Below are positions 1 through 12,045 of a stretch of DNA of 64,000 nucleotides, in pieces. Where the stretch lies: positions 124,001-188,000 of the forward strand of contig JALRME010000022.1 of the NCBI GenBank assembly GCA_026120035.1. The letters are read 5' to 3'. Positions within the stretch are counted from its first letter, which is position 1. Each line of letters begins with the position of its first letter. Under the pieces are notes generated by a model. The model did not search any database. It was not told where the DNA came from and saw only the letters and a program-made list of their open reading frames with translations. A program made the translations under genes and the position numbers. Source of the stretch: Coleophoma eucalyptorum. Its lineage: Eukaryota > Ascomycota > Leotiomycetes > Helotiales > Dermateaceae.

Positions 1-769
1 TTGGCTTCTCTTGTCCGGCTTCTCTTTTGTCGATATTTGGAATTTGAGAGGCTGGGAAGAAAGGCCTCTCCATGAGTTGAGACAGTTCTTTCGAGAGTGT
101 ACAATCAGCTCATGATTGAAGCTGAAGGAGACGGATAGATATGTATTATAGACTACGCGGAAGGAATATCACATCGGAGCACCACGACGCAACGGAGAGT
201 AAGTTGACCATTTGCGAACAATGACATGTAGTCTCTTTGCACTTCGATTGAAACTTGAGGAACTCAAGTTGAGGAACTCAAGGAGAACTGTGATTTCTAC
301 AGAATAATTTTAAGATGAAGGTGATGTGAATGTAAAAATAGGTAGCGACTGCAAAATCTTATTTGCCTTGCACCAGCCCTTTTCCCTTCGCCTCTGCTTT
401 GCATAGAAGGTCTCGGAAATTCAGAATGGGAATATGAACTTTTGGAAATGAAACACGAGATGGTGTAGAGGAGTATTCAGCCAGAAGCACGAGTATGGAT
501 TATGACAAGCACGTTCTTTAGGCAGATTTGGAAGAAAGTGAACAGCAAGACAAGAGATAAAGAATCAATCATTCTAGAGGGATATCAATAATGCTGCGGC
601 AGCGAAAACGCAATGAGGGAATAGAATCCACGACAAAAGAACGCTAAAACCGGATATCAAAACCGAGGGCGTGGTGTGATGTAAACCAAAACTCCCCATC
701 CTTTTTATCCCCATGACACCTTGACTGACCAGCAGCTTTGTTTTCCAGTTGAGAAGGTAAGAAGTGGCC
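1..769. other. Left-edge sequence without a recognisable gene
   Basis: No reading frame of useful length and no known protein is visible. The stretch lies downstream of the minus-strand gene that ends at 770, so part of it is probably that gene's 3' region. It may also hold flanking sequence of a gene outside the window. Confidence 0.5.
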
Positions 770-1887
770 TTATGTAGATGGATCCGCGGTCATATTCTCT
801 GTGCTTTGTCGGGCAGAGCCACCGACGGTGCTGACTTTGCTGCTGTACTCACTGAAACCTGTACCCTTCCTCTCCTTCAAGGCCTTGGACCATCGCTTTG
901 TGTTTGCACCAGGCTTGCCTACACCATCGAGGCCGAGGACTTCTCTCAGTTCCGGGATTTCGACGTGGTCGCGGGTATTCCGCATGCGATGGCACCATGT
1001 GATTCTCTTTTCCTCTGTATATTCGCTCCCAGAATTGGCACCGATCTGTTTGTTTTCGTCTCCAGGTGAGCTAATAGGGGTTGAGACGTCGACGGGTTCG
1101 AAGAGGAATTCGCCGCCAACTTGTTGGTAATCTCCGCCCTGGAATACCATGCCGCCCTTCAAGTGTCTCAGACTCTGGACCATGCTCTTAAACACACCAC
1201 TCATAAGACCATTTCGAATATAGTCAGGTCGCGTGCCCAGATTCAAGGTACGCGTCATTCCTAGCTCGCTATATAACCGTTTGGAAGGATCTGCATATAT
1301 AGGAAATGGACATGATGTTGTTTCTTGGTACATAGGAATCAGAGCTGGACTACCGCAGCCGACAACGGCGATAAAAGTTGGTACATTGAGCTGGAGAAGC
1401 GAATCTTCTGTGATGGAATCTGAGACGCTACGGAGGTATTCTTGGCATTGCTACAGAAATGTAAGCTTGGCATTGTGTTAATGAGGAAGAGATTCCTTAC
1501 TCCACAGAAAAAGTGACGGATGAATATGATCAGCACCCTCTTCGCAGAATTCGGGCCCGTGTAGAGGTTCTTGAATGGAATTGTTCTGCCATCTTTATCC
1601 AGTACAGAGTAGTCTTCGATCTTCTTGAGCACTGCTTGCGACGGGATCTCATCGTTCGTGTTCACATCTCCAGTAAACTCTGCCGTCTCGTCAACGCCGC
1701 CGACTACGTTCTGATGGTGTGCTGATGTGGTATCTAACGAGGTCTTCGGAGGCGTATGCACAGAGGTCTTCATTGTGTCGTTAGGGGCAGACAATGAGCC
1801 GTCAATGGTAAGAGGAGGACTGGGAGGCGCGCCGCTTTCCTTTTTCGCCCCGACGTTTACGCCATCTGAGCTAGAAGAGATGGCCAT
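770..1887 (-). CDS. Thioredoxin-fold AhpC/TSA-like protein (PRXL2/AAED1 type)
   Basis: Two exons (1887-1501 and 1450-770) separated by a 50-bp GT-AG intron give 355 aa. The intron falls exactly inside the redox motif: splicing joins HFFCG to QCQEY, making a CGQC motif at about residues 128-131. The preceding strand (VLIIFIRHFF), a downstream VPTFIAVVGCG segment and the CPFPIYADP element are typical of the AhpC/TSA-2 (PRXL2) family of peroxiredoxin-like proteins. The fold covers about residues 88-260. The N-terminal 85 residues are Ser/Thr/Pro-rich and look disordered, as does the C-terminal tail. The start is the ATG at 1887; the frame runs four codons further upstream only to a TTG. The family is usually read as redox or antioxidant, but the substrate is unknown. 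The fold and CxxC are seen; peroxidase activity is inference. Confidence 0.85.
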
Positions 1888-2326
1888 ATTGACTGTCAAT
1901 GTGGTGGTGTATGCGGATCGCAGATGATGCTGTAGAAAGCTATAAATTCAAATAGAGTAGAAGGCACATGAGAGAAGGAAGGCGGTTATTAAAAGGATGC
2001 AGAATGTTGGATGGGAATAACAGGATACGAGAAGATAGACGCGGCGCAAGATCCCTGACACGTAGAGGGATTTTGACAGATCAGGATTCTCAGTTCGCAA
2101 CAATGGAATAGCACCAGAGAGGAGCAGGAGAGTGCGATTGTATGGCTCTGCAACAGGAACAGTCTCTCTTCCAACTTTCTGAAACGGAGGTGCGCGCGCG
2201 TTGCTTCGAGATACCAGCACAAGCTGATTGGCCACAAAACAGGGGACTCTCTTCAACAATGACGTCTGATGCGTCAACTTTAAATTCCCGGTAGGTACGC
2301 TTCTGACCCTTTGCCCTTTTGCCTTT

Positions 2327-2376
2327 TACCCTTCCGCTTTTTACCCTTTCGCCTCGTACCCTTTCGCCTCTTACCC
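2327..2376. repeat. 15-bp pyrimidine-rich tandem repeat, about 3.3 copies
   Basis: Units start at 2327, 2342 and 2357, with consensus TACCCTTTCGCCTCK, and a partial fourth unit follows. Copies 2 and 3 differ only in the last base; copy 1 is more diverged. It lies about 440 bp upstream of the ATG of the AhpC/TSA-like gene. Confidence 0.8.
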
Positions 2377-4095
2377 ACCCAAACTAAGTTGTTGTCGTCC
2401 TTCCTTATCACTGTCCTTGTTTCCATCTGTCTTCTAGTCGCGTTCTTGTCCAGGGCACTGGCACTAACCCTCTCCCCAGCTCAAGTGAGCACCCAACGCC
2501 GCAACGGCAGACCCACCGCAAAGTGCCGGTCGCAAAGTTTCTTTCTCCCACCACGATAATTAAGAGTTGGGAAGTCAATAAAAAACAGCATGTCTGGCCA
2601 GATTCAAATGATTTTTTTACTTTTCCTTCCTAGCTCCGTATGGCTTTTCTGGTCTGCGTGGCCGTTCCATTTCGGAGGCCTCACGCGCCGATTGATCGAT
2701 TCCACACGCCGGCTCTCAGGGTAGCCACATACCGAGTGCTGTCCGGAGCATGAAAATCAAGGAGTCGTGGCATCAAAGTTGCGGGGCAGTAACTCTGGAA
2801 GTCTGCCTCGATTCATGCACAACAGGAATGACCAGTTCTTGCTCCGATACTTCAAGGGGGGGTGGCAATGCCTGGCAGTTGGAATGAAACCTGCATTTTG
2901 TACTTGAAAGATTGACAGGAGACTTTGGCCTAGCTTTTGGATTGCTACCAACGTACAATCATAAGTAGGACGCAGCTATAAGCATGTGATAGCATTTCTT
3001 GCAGCAGATTTTGCAGACTGTATGCTTCTGGAACACTCTTTACGCCACGAGCATCGTGGATTCTATGGTCGTCATTCTGATGACTCGTCAGGATTCGTTC
3101 TTGGCATAGTCAGGTTGAAAAGGCAAGGGACCAAGATCCAATTTGGGTCTTGCTCTATGGAATTGTGTAGATCCTTTGGCTTAAAGTCAAAAATTGAGGC
3201 TTGCAAAGTGTGAAAACTCTAGCGTAAAGATAGTTTGAGGTTCTGCCGCGACTGGCTTTTCCCATATGCTGCCAATGTGAAAGCACCAAGGCCAAATGCA
3301 AATGCCATGCCACAGGAGACTTTCAATGCCATGATCGGGGTATCGTTAAGATGATCCGAACATGCTTGGTGGGCACCAGTCGTGTTCTATGAGTTGCCCT
3401 AGACGCAGTCACGTTCGACGTCTTTGATTTTGAAGCTCGAACATCTCGATTTCATGTTGGTTTTCTGCGAGGCTTTGCTCAAAATATTGCACCCGCATAT
3501 TTCAATTTGAGATCTCAGCCGCACATGGTCGGGCTACCTGGTCTTTCGAGTCTGAAAAGGGAAGGAAAACTCCGATGCCCAAGTCAGGTAATGCTGTGTA
3601 GAATCTGCCATGCAAAGTATTCAAACGCCACCAGCTTGCTCCTAAGATCTAGGGAAGCTTTGGAGGGATTCCCCACGAGGTATGATTGGAACTTGCTGGG
3701 CGCTAATATCAGAAAGACGTCCAAATGGCGTACATGATTGATTTATGCAGTCCAGGTATTCAAGCTTTTGCACAGGTATCCATAATCGTGCGGATGTGCG
3801 ACATGGTAAGATGGTAAGATGTAAGATGGCTGACTGAACCTATACATGCTATGCGGCCTGCTACCAATACCGAGGCTCGCATCACCTAACATATATTTGC
3901 CGTGCAGCAAGTATTGCCACGGTGCATCTTTCTTACTCCACAAACATGGCGACCGCAGAGCTACTGGACGACAACAAAGGCGATGGTGAATTCCAGGCTC
4001 TGATGACTATTGTGTTCTATAGTCTGCTTACTTCGCCGACCGACACCTGTCTACCTTGCCAGCTTGCCACGCCACCAGGTACAGGGAGAGCATTA

Positions 4096-4123
4096 GAAAA
4101 TCGAAAATCGAAAATCGAAAATC
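4096..4123. repeat. 7-bp tandem repeat (GAAAATC)x4
   Basis: Four perfect copies of GAAAATC. It is a short simple repeat in non-coding sequence with no evident function. Confidence 0.9.
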
Positions 4124-5017
4124 TTTGTCAATAGTCTCCCATTCCGCGTTCGGGCAAACAGCAATCCCCAAAAGGGAGCATTGCGATAAGAGTGTGCCAG
4201 CGGAAGATTAGCGAAGTGGTAGTCCGGGTAATAGACCAGCCATTCTAGGCCGGACATGCTCCCCTTTGGAGTCGCAGTTCTATCGCCATGCCGCTGCGTC
4301 TAGCTGTTCCGAGCAATACTGACAAGGCTTGATTGGCGTCAGCGCCCCACGATATCCGGAAACGGATGCTGGAGTTGCACTTTCTCCACAGTGTAGCCGA
4401 CCAGCCAAGGATTGAAGACTCTAGAGCAATAATCGATGTTGGCTGACATGGTCTTATGCAGTTGCTGACCCCGGTGCAGGACATATATAAACAATTATCA
4501 ACCTCGCACCTCGTCGAGTTGTGTGAGATTTGGTTACGTCTAACTCGACCCGACATTCCTTTTTGCCCTCTCCGTCGCTTATCGCATTAAACCTTGTTGT
4601 AGCGTCAAATTCAGGACATATATTCCACATTAGCCAATTCGCACCCAGGCAAGAAGACGGCCGTGTCCTGTTTGTGGTATAAGCATATCAGGTCCCTGTA
4701 TCTGGCCCCAGTTTTTATATACACTACCATTCTTTTGTTACGGGGATAAGCGTCCGGCACGCCAAACTCTGAGCTTTACCACCCCCATCATCGCACGCGG
4801 CACAGTGCGTCGCTTTCTCTTTCATCTCAACAAGTACGCCGGAGGCTTGCTGTGATATTTAAGCCTTCGACACTGGAATTCTCGCTGGCAAGGACCGTGC
4901 TAGAAGGAACCAAGCCCTTGGTGCAGCATTTAGCATTTATGAATCGATTCTCTTTAACCTATCTTTCCTCGAAGGGAGGGTGAGTGGATACCCTCTTTGT
5001 GCTGTTCATTACTAATA

Positions 5018-6388
5018 ATGGGAAGATTAAACGACTCGGTGAAGAGTAAACACAGTGGAGAGAGGATGGGCAGCATTAAAGGGATAAAGGGTCACTTAGG
5101 GCTTACTAAGTCTCCATCCCCATCTTCATGCATTGCTACTCCGATGGGGACGAGATACCCCTTACAGCATGATCTGTCATCTGATGCACCAGAAGGGCCT
5201 ATGACAAGCAACAGCCAAGATAACCATTATCCGCTGAAAATGGAAGCTTTGACGCAAAGTAATACATATCTGATAGAGGAACCGCTGCAAGCTGTATTCT
5301 CAGACTCGAAGATGCAAGAAAACATCTACTTCAATGCCCACCCGGATTTCACTGAGAGTACCGACTTCGTCACTGTCATCACTGATCTCGATGGCATAGA
5401 ATACTTCGATATGGGGGACCACTCCGATTCTAGCTCTTCAGCAGATTCTCAGACGGACCTGGATATACCCGTATTCAATCTAACTATCACGCCGCCCTCG
5501 CCTAAGAAGGAGCCGTGCCAATCGCCTGAACAGATTTCTGGGGGCTTGTATCAAGGAGAAAATTTTAGCACGCTGAGCATCTCGTCGATCTACTCGACGA
5601 CATCGATATCCTCCCTAACAGAATCCGAGTTGTCCCTGGATGCTGGCTTACTTATGCCGCCATGCCCAGAGTCTGGGCTGGATCGAAGTCGCCACAACCG
5701 CGCTCGGGAATTTCGTGAAATGCAGAAATGGCTGACGGACTTCTTAAACGCGCAAGGACCAAGGTTGCCATTGAAATTACGCCGACGGGTGATGCACGTC
5801 TATAGAATTGATGAGTCGGATCTTGCCCCGGAAGTGGTTGCACAATTTTGTGACGAGCCGCAGCTCGATGTAAACCTAGCAGCGTCACTCAAAGAAGCCG
5901 AAGAGGGAGACCACAGCAACGCAGAACTTCTGAGATTGTTGCGTGCCTTTTTCCGCTCGCAACTCCCAGTCTTGCGCAACCAGGAACCCGAGCCTTTTCA
6001 ACTACAAGGTTTTACGACCGACCCCATTGTTCAAAAGCAATTCCCAGAAATGTCCTTAGCTCCGCCATTGCCCAAATCGAACTCGAGTCCAAACCTCCGG
6101 AACAGCAAACCTTTCCAAAGTGCAAGATTGCGTTCAAGCTCTTCCGCGACAGTACCTACTCGCTCCCTCTTTAAAACCCCCAAATCACAAAAGAAGCTTG
6201 TTTCGTCATCTCTCGCCGCCATTGGTGCTGGGGATGAAGACGAGGATGTTTTATCCATGAAGAATTCAGCTCTATCCAAGAATGCTGCACGACAGACTAA
6301 GGCTAACCGCAGCAGTATCATTTCGGGTACGTTTAGTGTAGTCAGAGAGGTGCTTGGGGGAAAATCGAAAGCCTCAGCGCAAAATTAA
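5018..6388 (+). CDS. Uncharacterised Ser-rich protein
   Basis: An intronless frame of 456 aa. The ATG at 5018 (context aataATGG) is used because the frame upstream of it begins only at a TTG. The N-terminal half is Ser/Thr/Pro-rich and acidic, with little predicted order. One basic, helix-prone block at about residues 225-290 (around QKWLTDFLNAQGPRLPLKLR) stands out as the likely conserved core. The C-terminal third is again Ser-rich with basic patches, including an RLRSSSSATVPTRS segment that looks like a phosphorylation region. There is no signal peptide and no membrane segment. I do not recognise the family and assign no function. Length, codon use and lack of stops make it a convincing gene. 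Confidence 0.75.
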   Translation: MGRLNDSVKSKHSGERMGSIKGIKGHLGLTKSPSPSSCIATPMGTRYPLQHDLSSDAPEGPMTSNSQDNHYPLKMEALTQSNTYLIEEPLQAVFSDSKMQENIYFNAHPDFTESTDFVTVITDLDGIEYFDMGDHSDSSSSADSQTDLDIPVFNLTITPPSPKKEPCQSPEQISGGLYQGENFSTLSISSIYSTTSISSLTESELSLDAGLLMPPCPESGLDRSRHNRAREFREMQKWLTDFLNAQGPRLPLKLRRRVMHVYRIDESDLAPEVVAQFCDEPQLDVNLAASLKEAEEGDHSNAELLRLLRAFFRSQLPVLRNQEPEPFQLQGFTTDPIVQKQFPEMSLAPPLPKSNSSPNLRNSKPFQSARLRSSSSATVPTRSLFKTPKSQKKLVSSSLAAIGAGDEDEDVLSMKNSALSKNAARQTKANRSSIISGTFSVVREVLGGKSKASAQN

Positions 6389-6858
6389 GACTATGGTGAT
6401 TTAGGATGAGTCAAGGGGGTAGGATGGAATTGCCTACTTAAATGGGACACAGAGGCGTATGGATTGTAGCAAGGAGATGCATTGTTTTGGTTCTTCAGAC
6501 TTTTTCTTAAGAAAATATAGACGGAGTTCGTGGGCATTCTTTTGTCGTTTCTATACCGGGCCTCGAGGTCCACTTGCGGCTCTTAAGTAATATACTCGCT
6601 GCTAGTAATAAAAGCTTTAAACTTTAGTGAACTCTTTCGGGTCTTCTTCTTCTTCTTCTTCTTCTTCCTTCTTCTTCTTCCTCGTGACTTATTTCCGGAT
6701 TGACTGAATGCTCGCTTCGAGTCTCGCGACGAGTTTTTACACTTATTCACAGCTTTCAAGCAAAATAACAGAGCTCCTCCGATTCTTACAAGACCCTATA
6801 TACACATAAAAATATGCACCAGACCCCCGCCCCCCTTCCAATCCACAGCCATCCTCGC
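6389..6858. other. Convergent intergenic region with CTT repeat
   Basis: This separates the 3' ends of the 5018 gene (+) and the first MFS gene (-). It holds a CTT/TCT microsatellite and otherwise only presumed 3' untranslated sequence. Confidence 0.6.
6642..6681. repeat. TCT/CTT microsatellite
   Basis: A run of TCT units (6642-6667), then a one-base slip and further CTT units to about 6681. It is likely polymorphic between strains. Confidence 0.95.
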
Positions 6859-9068
6859 TCACATGCGATGCACCTTGCTATTCCGCGTCCACTTCCGAAA
6901 CGTCTTCCCACAGAACCAGAAAAGAATGCCGAACAAGCACCACAGCGTGATCAGCGCCATGTTGGTCATGATGGGCGGCACGTAGCCGGACTTCTCGATC
7001 CACACGGTGATGAACTTGGAGAAGCCGTAGCCCCACACATTCTTGTTGACCGTGATGGCCACGAACATGCTGCCGGCCACGGGCTTGTAGCTGTCGATGG
7101 CGTACGTGCTGGCGATGGCGGGCAGCGCTGCAACTTGGATCCCAGCACAGGTGAAGCCGATGATCACGATTACCTATGAAAAAGGATGGGGTGTTAGAAT
7201 TGTTTTTAAACAAAGATTTGGTGGTTTGTGAACGGAGGTTGTGGATGATAGATGGATGGAGGGATGGGGGGACTCATTGACTTACTTTCCAATCCCACCC
7301 TCGCTCATAACCTAGTGCCACAACAACATTCCCAATAATCATGAGAATCACGTACGGCACCATAGCCAACAGCCGCATCTCGGGCTCTCGGATGCCATGG
7401 TTCCTCTTGGTCAAGCGAGCTGCGATGGCATCGCTGAGCGGGCCGGCTGTGAATAGTCCAATCAGCGCACCGACGAGGATGGCGAAGTTGAAGAAGCCAA
7501 TGGTCTGGCTACTGAAGTTATAGGGCGGTGCAGCAAAGGCCTGGGATTGCGTGAGGTTGAGGGTCAAGAAGGAGGAAGCGGACCACGACACGACGAAGGC
7601 GGCGAACTCGACGATGGGGAAGGTCAGTAGATACCAGGGTAGCACCAGCTCGCGGATGATGCTGCCCTCATACGGCTGCCAGAGCTTGAATTGCGCCTTG
7701 CTAGGCTTGCCACGGCCGAGCCAGACGTCTTGGTGCGTATGGATGTTCTGGAGATCAGTGCTGCCTAGGGTTTCTGTCGGTTGGATGGGAGCACCATGTT
7801 CGGGGTCGATGCCGTCGCTGCTGTGGGTGCCTTTGTGCTCCACCATTTCTGCCGATCCGGACTTCAAGGGGGATTCCGTCTGTAGAATGCCGTGTTCTGG
7901 TGCGAAAACCCGAGTGTACTTCGTTTCGGGAAATAGGAATATATTGCATACCACGCAGAGTCCGAGGACGCCAGTATTGAGCCACCAGAAAGATCGCCAG
8001 CCTAAGTGCGCGGCCATCGGCCCTGAGATAATTGGACCGACCTGAAACTAAGTTAATATGTTGTCCATTGGTGGGATTTATTCAAGTCAAGTTCATAGAT
8101 GAAAGTATGTGCTTGTCATGCCAAACGACAACTTGAGGAAATCCATCTACGGTTTGGTTGAGGAGTAATAACGTACCATAAGAGAGCCAAAATAGAACGC
8201 AAAGTACAAAGTGTTATACTTGCCACGATCATGCAAGAATTGTACATCGGCAACGATAGTAGGTTGGGCAGTCTCAGCCGGTCCAGCTCCTATCCCATTG
8301 AGTCTATGCCACAATCAGCTCACAGATGCTAAAAGGCCAATCCAAACAGAACCTACACGCAAGCACCCATAAAGCTCCCATATGTATTCGCTCTAGCTCT
8401 CCAGATGGAGCTTCCAAAGCAGACGAGCGTAGAGAGGATGAGGACTGGTCGTCTACCGAAGCATGTTTGAAGCGGTACCCTTTAAGAGTTAGTGACGGGT
8501 TGCAAGCCCAGACAGAAAGTCTCCAGACATACCAGATAAAATTGCTGAACCCCAGAATGAGAATGGCTATTCCCGTGAATTGAATGACATCTGGGAGGTT
8601 GGAATCAAAGGCAACGATGTAGTCTCCAAACTAAGTAGCCGGCAGGCAACAGATCAGTCAGTCGGCCAGGTTAAAGTGGCATTATCCACGTACCATAGGC
8701 GCGAGAGCTAGCGGGCCCAGTCCTTGTGCGAAAGAGGTAAAAGTTGCGCAGAAAATAGCAGAGGCTTTCCACATGGGACTCCAATTCTGTTCGAAGTCAG
8801 GTAACCAGAACCACAAATGTTATCGAATATACTTGTCGCTTACCAGTGGATCATGCGGATCGTCGCTTGGTTGAGGGACTAGAACTTGGCTTCCTCCTTT
8901 CACAAAGTGATGGCTTCCAACATCTCTCATAATCTCTGTGCCGGGGTAGATCTCCGTATGCAGCTCTTGCTCGAGCTCATGCACGGCCTGGAGAATATTG
9001 CTATTAGTGTGAATACGGAGTACAGATACGAATCAATAACCTACCCTCTCATCAAGATTTTGATCCAT
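6859..9068 (-). CDS. MFS transporter, DHA1 family (HOL1-like)
   Basis: Eight exons give 559 aa. The introns are 8988-9044, 8787-8843, 8631-8693, 8480-8532, 8304-8356, 8042-8176 and 7174-7285. The start ATG is at 9068. The acidic N-tail carries the PSDDPHDPLNW block that is typical of fungal HOL1-like DHA1 proteins. It is followed by about 12 hydrophobic segments, motif A remnants (FGRRPVL), NGIGAGPAETAQP, and GWRSFWWLNT before the central loop. The C-terminus has WGYGFSKFI and ends with a basic tail. Plasma-membrane transport of a small cation, polyamine or xenobiotic is the family expectation; the substrate cannot be read from sequence. It is the first of four MFS genes in tandem on this strand. 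Confidence 0.93.
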
Positions 9069-9315
9069 CTTTAACAGCGTTGAGAAACTTCTTTGCTGTG
9101 TTCAACCCGGCACCGTCGAATATGTCACAACGCGACGCAGTAAGAGAAGATTGGCCCCGATCTCACCTGTGATGGGCAGGGTGAGTATTTAAGTTACTGT
9201 AAGATGAATATTTAGTGGCAATTCTCCAAACCCTGTCGACCTTTGACAATGAAGGTCTACGCTATGCATGCAGTGACCAGTGTCGCTTATATTTGCAGCG
9301 CTGTACACTTGACAG

Positions 9316-9346
<31 letters not shown>

Positions 9347-10203
9347 TACTGCATCGACGACGACGACATGGTATAGCAAACACGGGAAGAAAAGACGGCA
9401 GTTGTGTTCTGGTGGCTAAGGTGTAACTTCAACAACAAGTTTTCCAGTTGTAAGGTCTTGGTAATCACAACATTAGCCTCCAGGACGGACAAGAGCGGAG
9501 AAGCGACGCTCAGGACTGGACCCCACCCGGTTCGCTCCAAGAATCTGGGGCCGTCCTTATCCCCTACATACGGTACTGGGCAATGCGGGGTAAGATACAG
9601 CGGGGGGACTTCCTAGGATGCAGCCACCGACCAACATTGGCCTGTGTCAAAGATACCAGCCGCACTTGCATGCACGGGAATCTCCCAATGAAAAATTGTG
9701 TGGATTTCCCCAGAGTGTGTGACTTCTTGACCGGATCGGCAAAGGTCAGCAGCGGTGCCCCCCGGCACCGAGGTATTGGCTACCGCCATTGATTTGCCGG
9801 TTTTCGTCGTGAATTAAGCTTTAAACGTGGAGATGGTTTGCCTGTCTGCCTGCAAAGTGTTCTGGCGGGTTGCTAGAAGGGGAAGTCTGAAGCAGTGCTA
9901 GTCGAGAATACTTGCCATTCGCAACTGCCGCGTTACAAGTGTCGGTTTTATAAAGTACGCCTCTTCAGCTAGCTCAACTTCAAGCCATGACCTCTCTATC
10001 CTACTTGTAAAACTGAAGGCTGGATACAATGGCAAGCAGTCGGGATTGCTATCAAGATGATAGCAATCATTTTAGGGAAGTAATCCTGAGGACATTGAAT
10101 AACTCGACAAGTATGATACACATTCTTGGTACTATATACATTCGATCCCATACCCTTTGAATATTTAAGTGAGCTCACTCCAGCCTGCTCCTATATACAT
10201 TTT
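9069..10203. promoter_or_regulatory. Upstream region of the first MFS gene
   Basis: 1.1 kb between two tandem minus-strand MFS genes. It carries a CA microsatellite about 250 bp upstream of the ATG at 9068 and a short GAC repeat. It must contain that gene's promoter and the 3' end of the gene at 10204. I see no other gene. Confidence 0.5.
9322..9346. repeat. (CA)n microsatellite
   Basis: About twelve AC units in the presumed promoter or 5' leader of the MFS gene that starts at 9068. Confidence 0.95.
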
Positions 10204-12045
10204 TTAAGAGCCCTCTTGTGCTATTTTACGTTCTCTTTTCAAAGCCTTCTTCTCATCTAACAGGTCCATTCTCTTCTTCCTCCACCGCGGCCCCCAGTGC
10301 ATGACTGCGAAAAGCATCGGACTGAGACCGATCATGTACAGTCCGATGAGAGTGTATGTCCATCCAATGCCTATAGCGTCGAGTACAGGCACTGTCAATG
10401 CGGTAGCTCCAGCTCCCAACAGACACCTCACCAAATTATACCCTGCGGTGGCTGTTCCAGCCAGTCCCGGATTAATATCAACCATCAGCACACTGATGGT
10501 TTGCGACGAAGCAATCAAACCATACCCAGTGAGGAATAGAAACACAATGGGGCCAGCAATACTGACCCGGGCTTCCAAGACCCATCCGTACCCAATGACG
10601 GCAACTGCGGCAAATAATGTCATTGGGATAGCAATCTGAAGTCTGACACTCTCAATAGGGAAGTCCCTCAAGTTCTGCTGGCGGCCTTTCTTGATCTCCA
10701 TCCCAAGCCTGGCAGCGTGTCTTCGAAAATTCCAGTCCATCATTCTCCCTTGAGTAAATGCTGCTAAGAGACTTCCACCACAGATGGGCAAGAACATCAG
10801 GCCAACAATGGTATCATTGTATCCGTAAATCTCGTTCAGTAGTTTGGACATGCCGGATAGAACACAGTAAAAGCCTGCATAAACCATTCCAGCGTAGAAG
10901 AGAACCAGAAACCCTTCTTTCTCACAAACAATAGCCACCGTGCCAAGCGGGTTCGGAAAGCGAATGTGTCGGTCTTTCGCCAGAGCATCTCGCTCAGCAT
11001 AGTCAGGCTCGATACCTTGCTTAGCACGCTGCTTGTCATTGTAGTAATTCATGAAAGAAGAATTCCACCTCGGTGGAGGTATGGATCCATCGCCCACAAT
11101 CTTCCTGCACGTCTCAGGGAAAAATAGCAATAAGGGAATAAAGAAAACGATGGCCAAAATGGTAAGAAATCCAAATGTCCCTGCACCTATTAGTATATCT
11201 GCTCATGTATCTCGGATCCATAAACTTACAATGCCATCCGGCATCTTGACTGAGTATACCGCCAAGAATCGGACCAACTGATGGGGCCAGGATACCGGTG
11301 AGGGAAGTGATAGCAATGTAAGTTCCACGTTCGGCAGATGTAGCGACGTCTGCGGCCACCGCGCTCGCCAGAGCAACAGTACCGCTGCTGCCCGCACTTT
11401 GAACCATTCTAAGAATAAGAAGTCCTACGTAAGTGTTCTGGAAGGACAATGCCGCACAAGCAGCAATGTAAATGGTGAAGCATATGATGTAAGCGGGTCG
11501 ACGGCCAGCAGTATCCGCAAAACCGCCCACGAAAGCCGGAGCCGTGGCTTGCAAAATCTATAAAAATTGTTAGTGAGAGGTCACTTCACAAGCGAACCAG
11601 ATAAGTAAAATACCATGTATGTAGTCATGGTCAAGTTGATCTTGCTTGCGCTAACATTCAGATCCTTAGCCATGGTCGTCAAGGCGGGAAAGTAGATCTG
11701 AGCAGATAACGGCGAGAAGAAGGAGGCAAACGTTGCCGTCAACACAATGAATTTCTTCTCCCAACTGCTAAAGGAGGAATATGGCTTGTCCGATATGCCA
11801 GTTACACTTTTCTCCAAAGCTCCTTTCTCTTCATCGTCTTGGCGTCGCTTGATGTCTTCCGATTCGGGCTCTTGATTGATCAGCGAACCTTCGCCATCGT
11901 TTGCGTTGTTGCTGCTGCTACTACAGCTACTGTTGCCGCTGCTTTGCTGCACATGACCACTATCGTCTGCTTCCTTTCGCTGCTGCTGTCCTGCCTCCGC
12001 ACCCAGAGCCTCCTCAAGCTGTCTCTCCTGAACCACAGTTGTCAT
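10204..12045 (-). CDS. MFS multidrug/organic-acid exporter, DHA1 (QDR/CexA-like)
   Basis: Three exons (12045-11614, 11557-11230, 11186-10204) with introns of 56 and 43 bp give 580 aa. About 100 residues of Gln/Ser/Asn-rich cytosolic N-tail precede the first membrane segment. The block FFSPLSAQIYFPAL, motif A (GGFADTAGRRPAY), the segment around RMVQSAGSSGTVALASAVAA and GPILGGILSQDAGWHC place it in the DHA1 group with quinidine-resistance and citrate-exporter type proteins. The loop after FFPETCRKIVGDGS is also family-like. The start is set at the ATG at 12045. An in-frame ATG at 12207 exists, but using it would translate an AAG/CTT microsatellite into poly-Phe. Export of toxic compounds or organic acids is likely; the substrate is unknown. 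Confidence 0.92.

Larger units (their letters stand above)
1888..5017. other. 3.1-kb divergent intergenic region
   Basis: This lies between the divergent genes that start at 1887 (-) and 5018 (+). Frames on both strands are short (about 110 aa or less) and unrecognised. It contains a pyrimidine-rich 15-bp tandem repeat (2327-2376) and a 7-bp repeat (4096-4123). The last few hundred bases before 5018 may be promoter and leader. I see no gene I can support. Confidence 0.5.

Noticed and set aside
1948..2277. 109-aa minus-strand frame upstream of the AhpC/TSA-like gene
   Set aside because: It lies in the presumed leader or promoter, has no recognisable protein pattern and overlaps a second similar frame.
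4204..4290. tRNA-like stretch with a box-A-like TAGCGAAGTGG
   Set aside because: No matching 7-bp acceptor stem, and the would-be box B (AGTTCTATCGCC) deviates at key positions. It does not fold as a tRNA.
4997..5017. Seven-codon upstream extension of the 5018 gene
   Set aside because: The first codon is TTG, not ATG. Similar non-ATG frame extensions were trimmed for the genes starting at 1887, 20046 and 49990.
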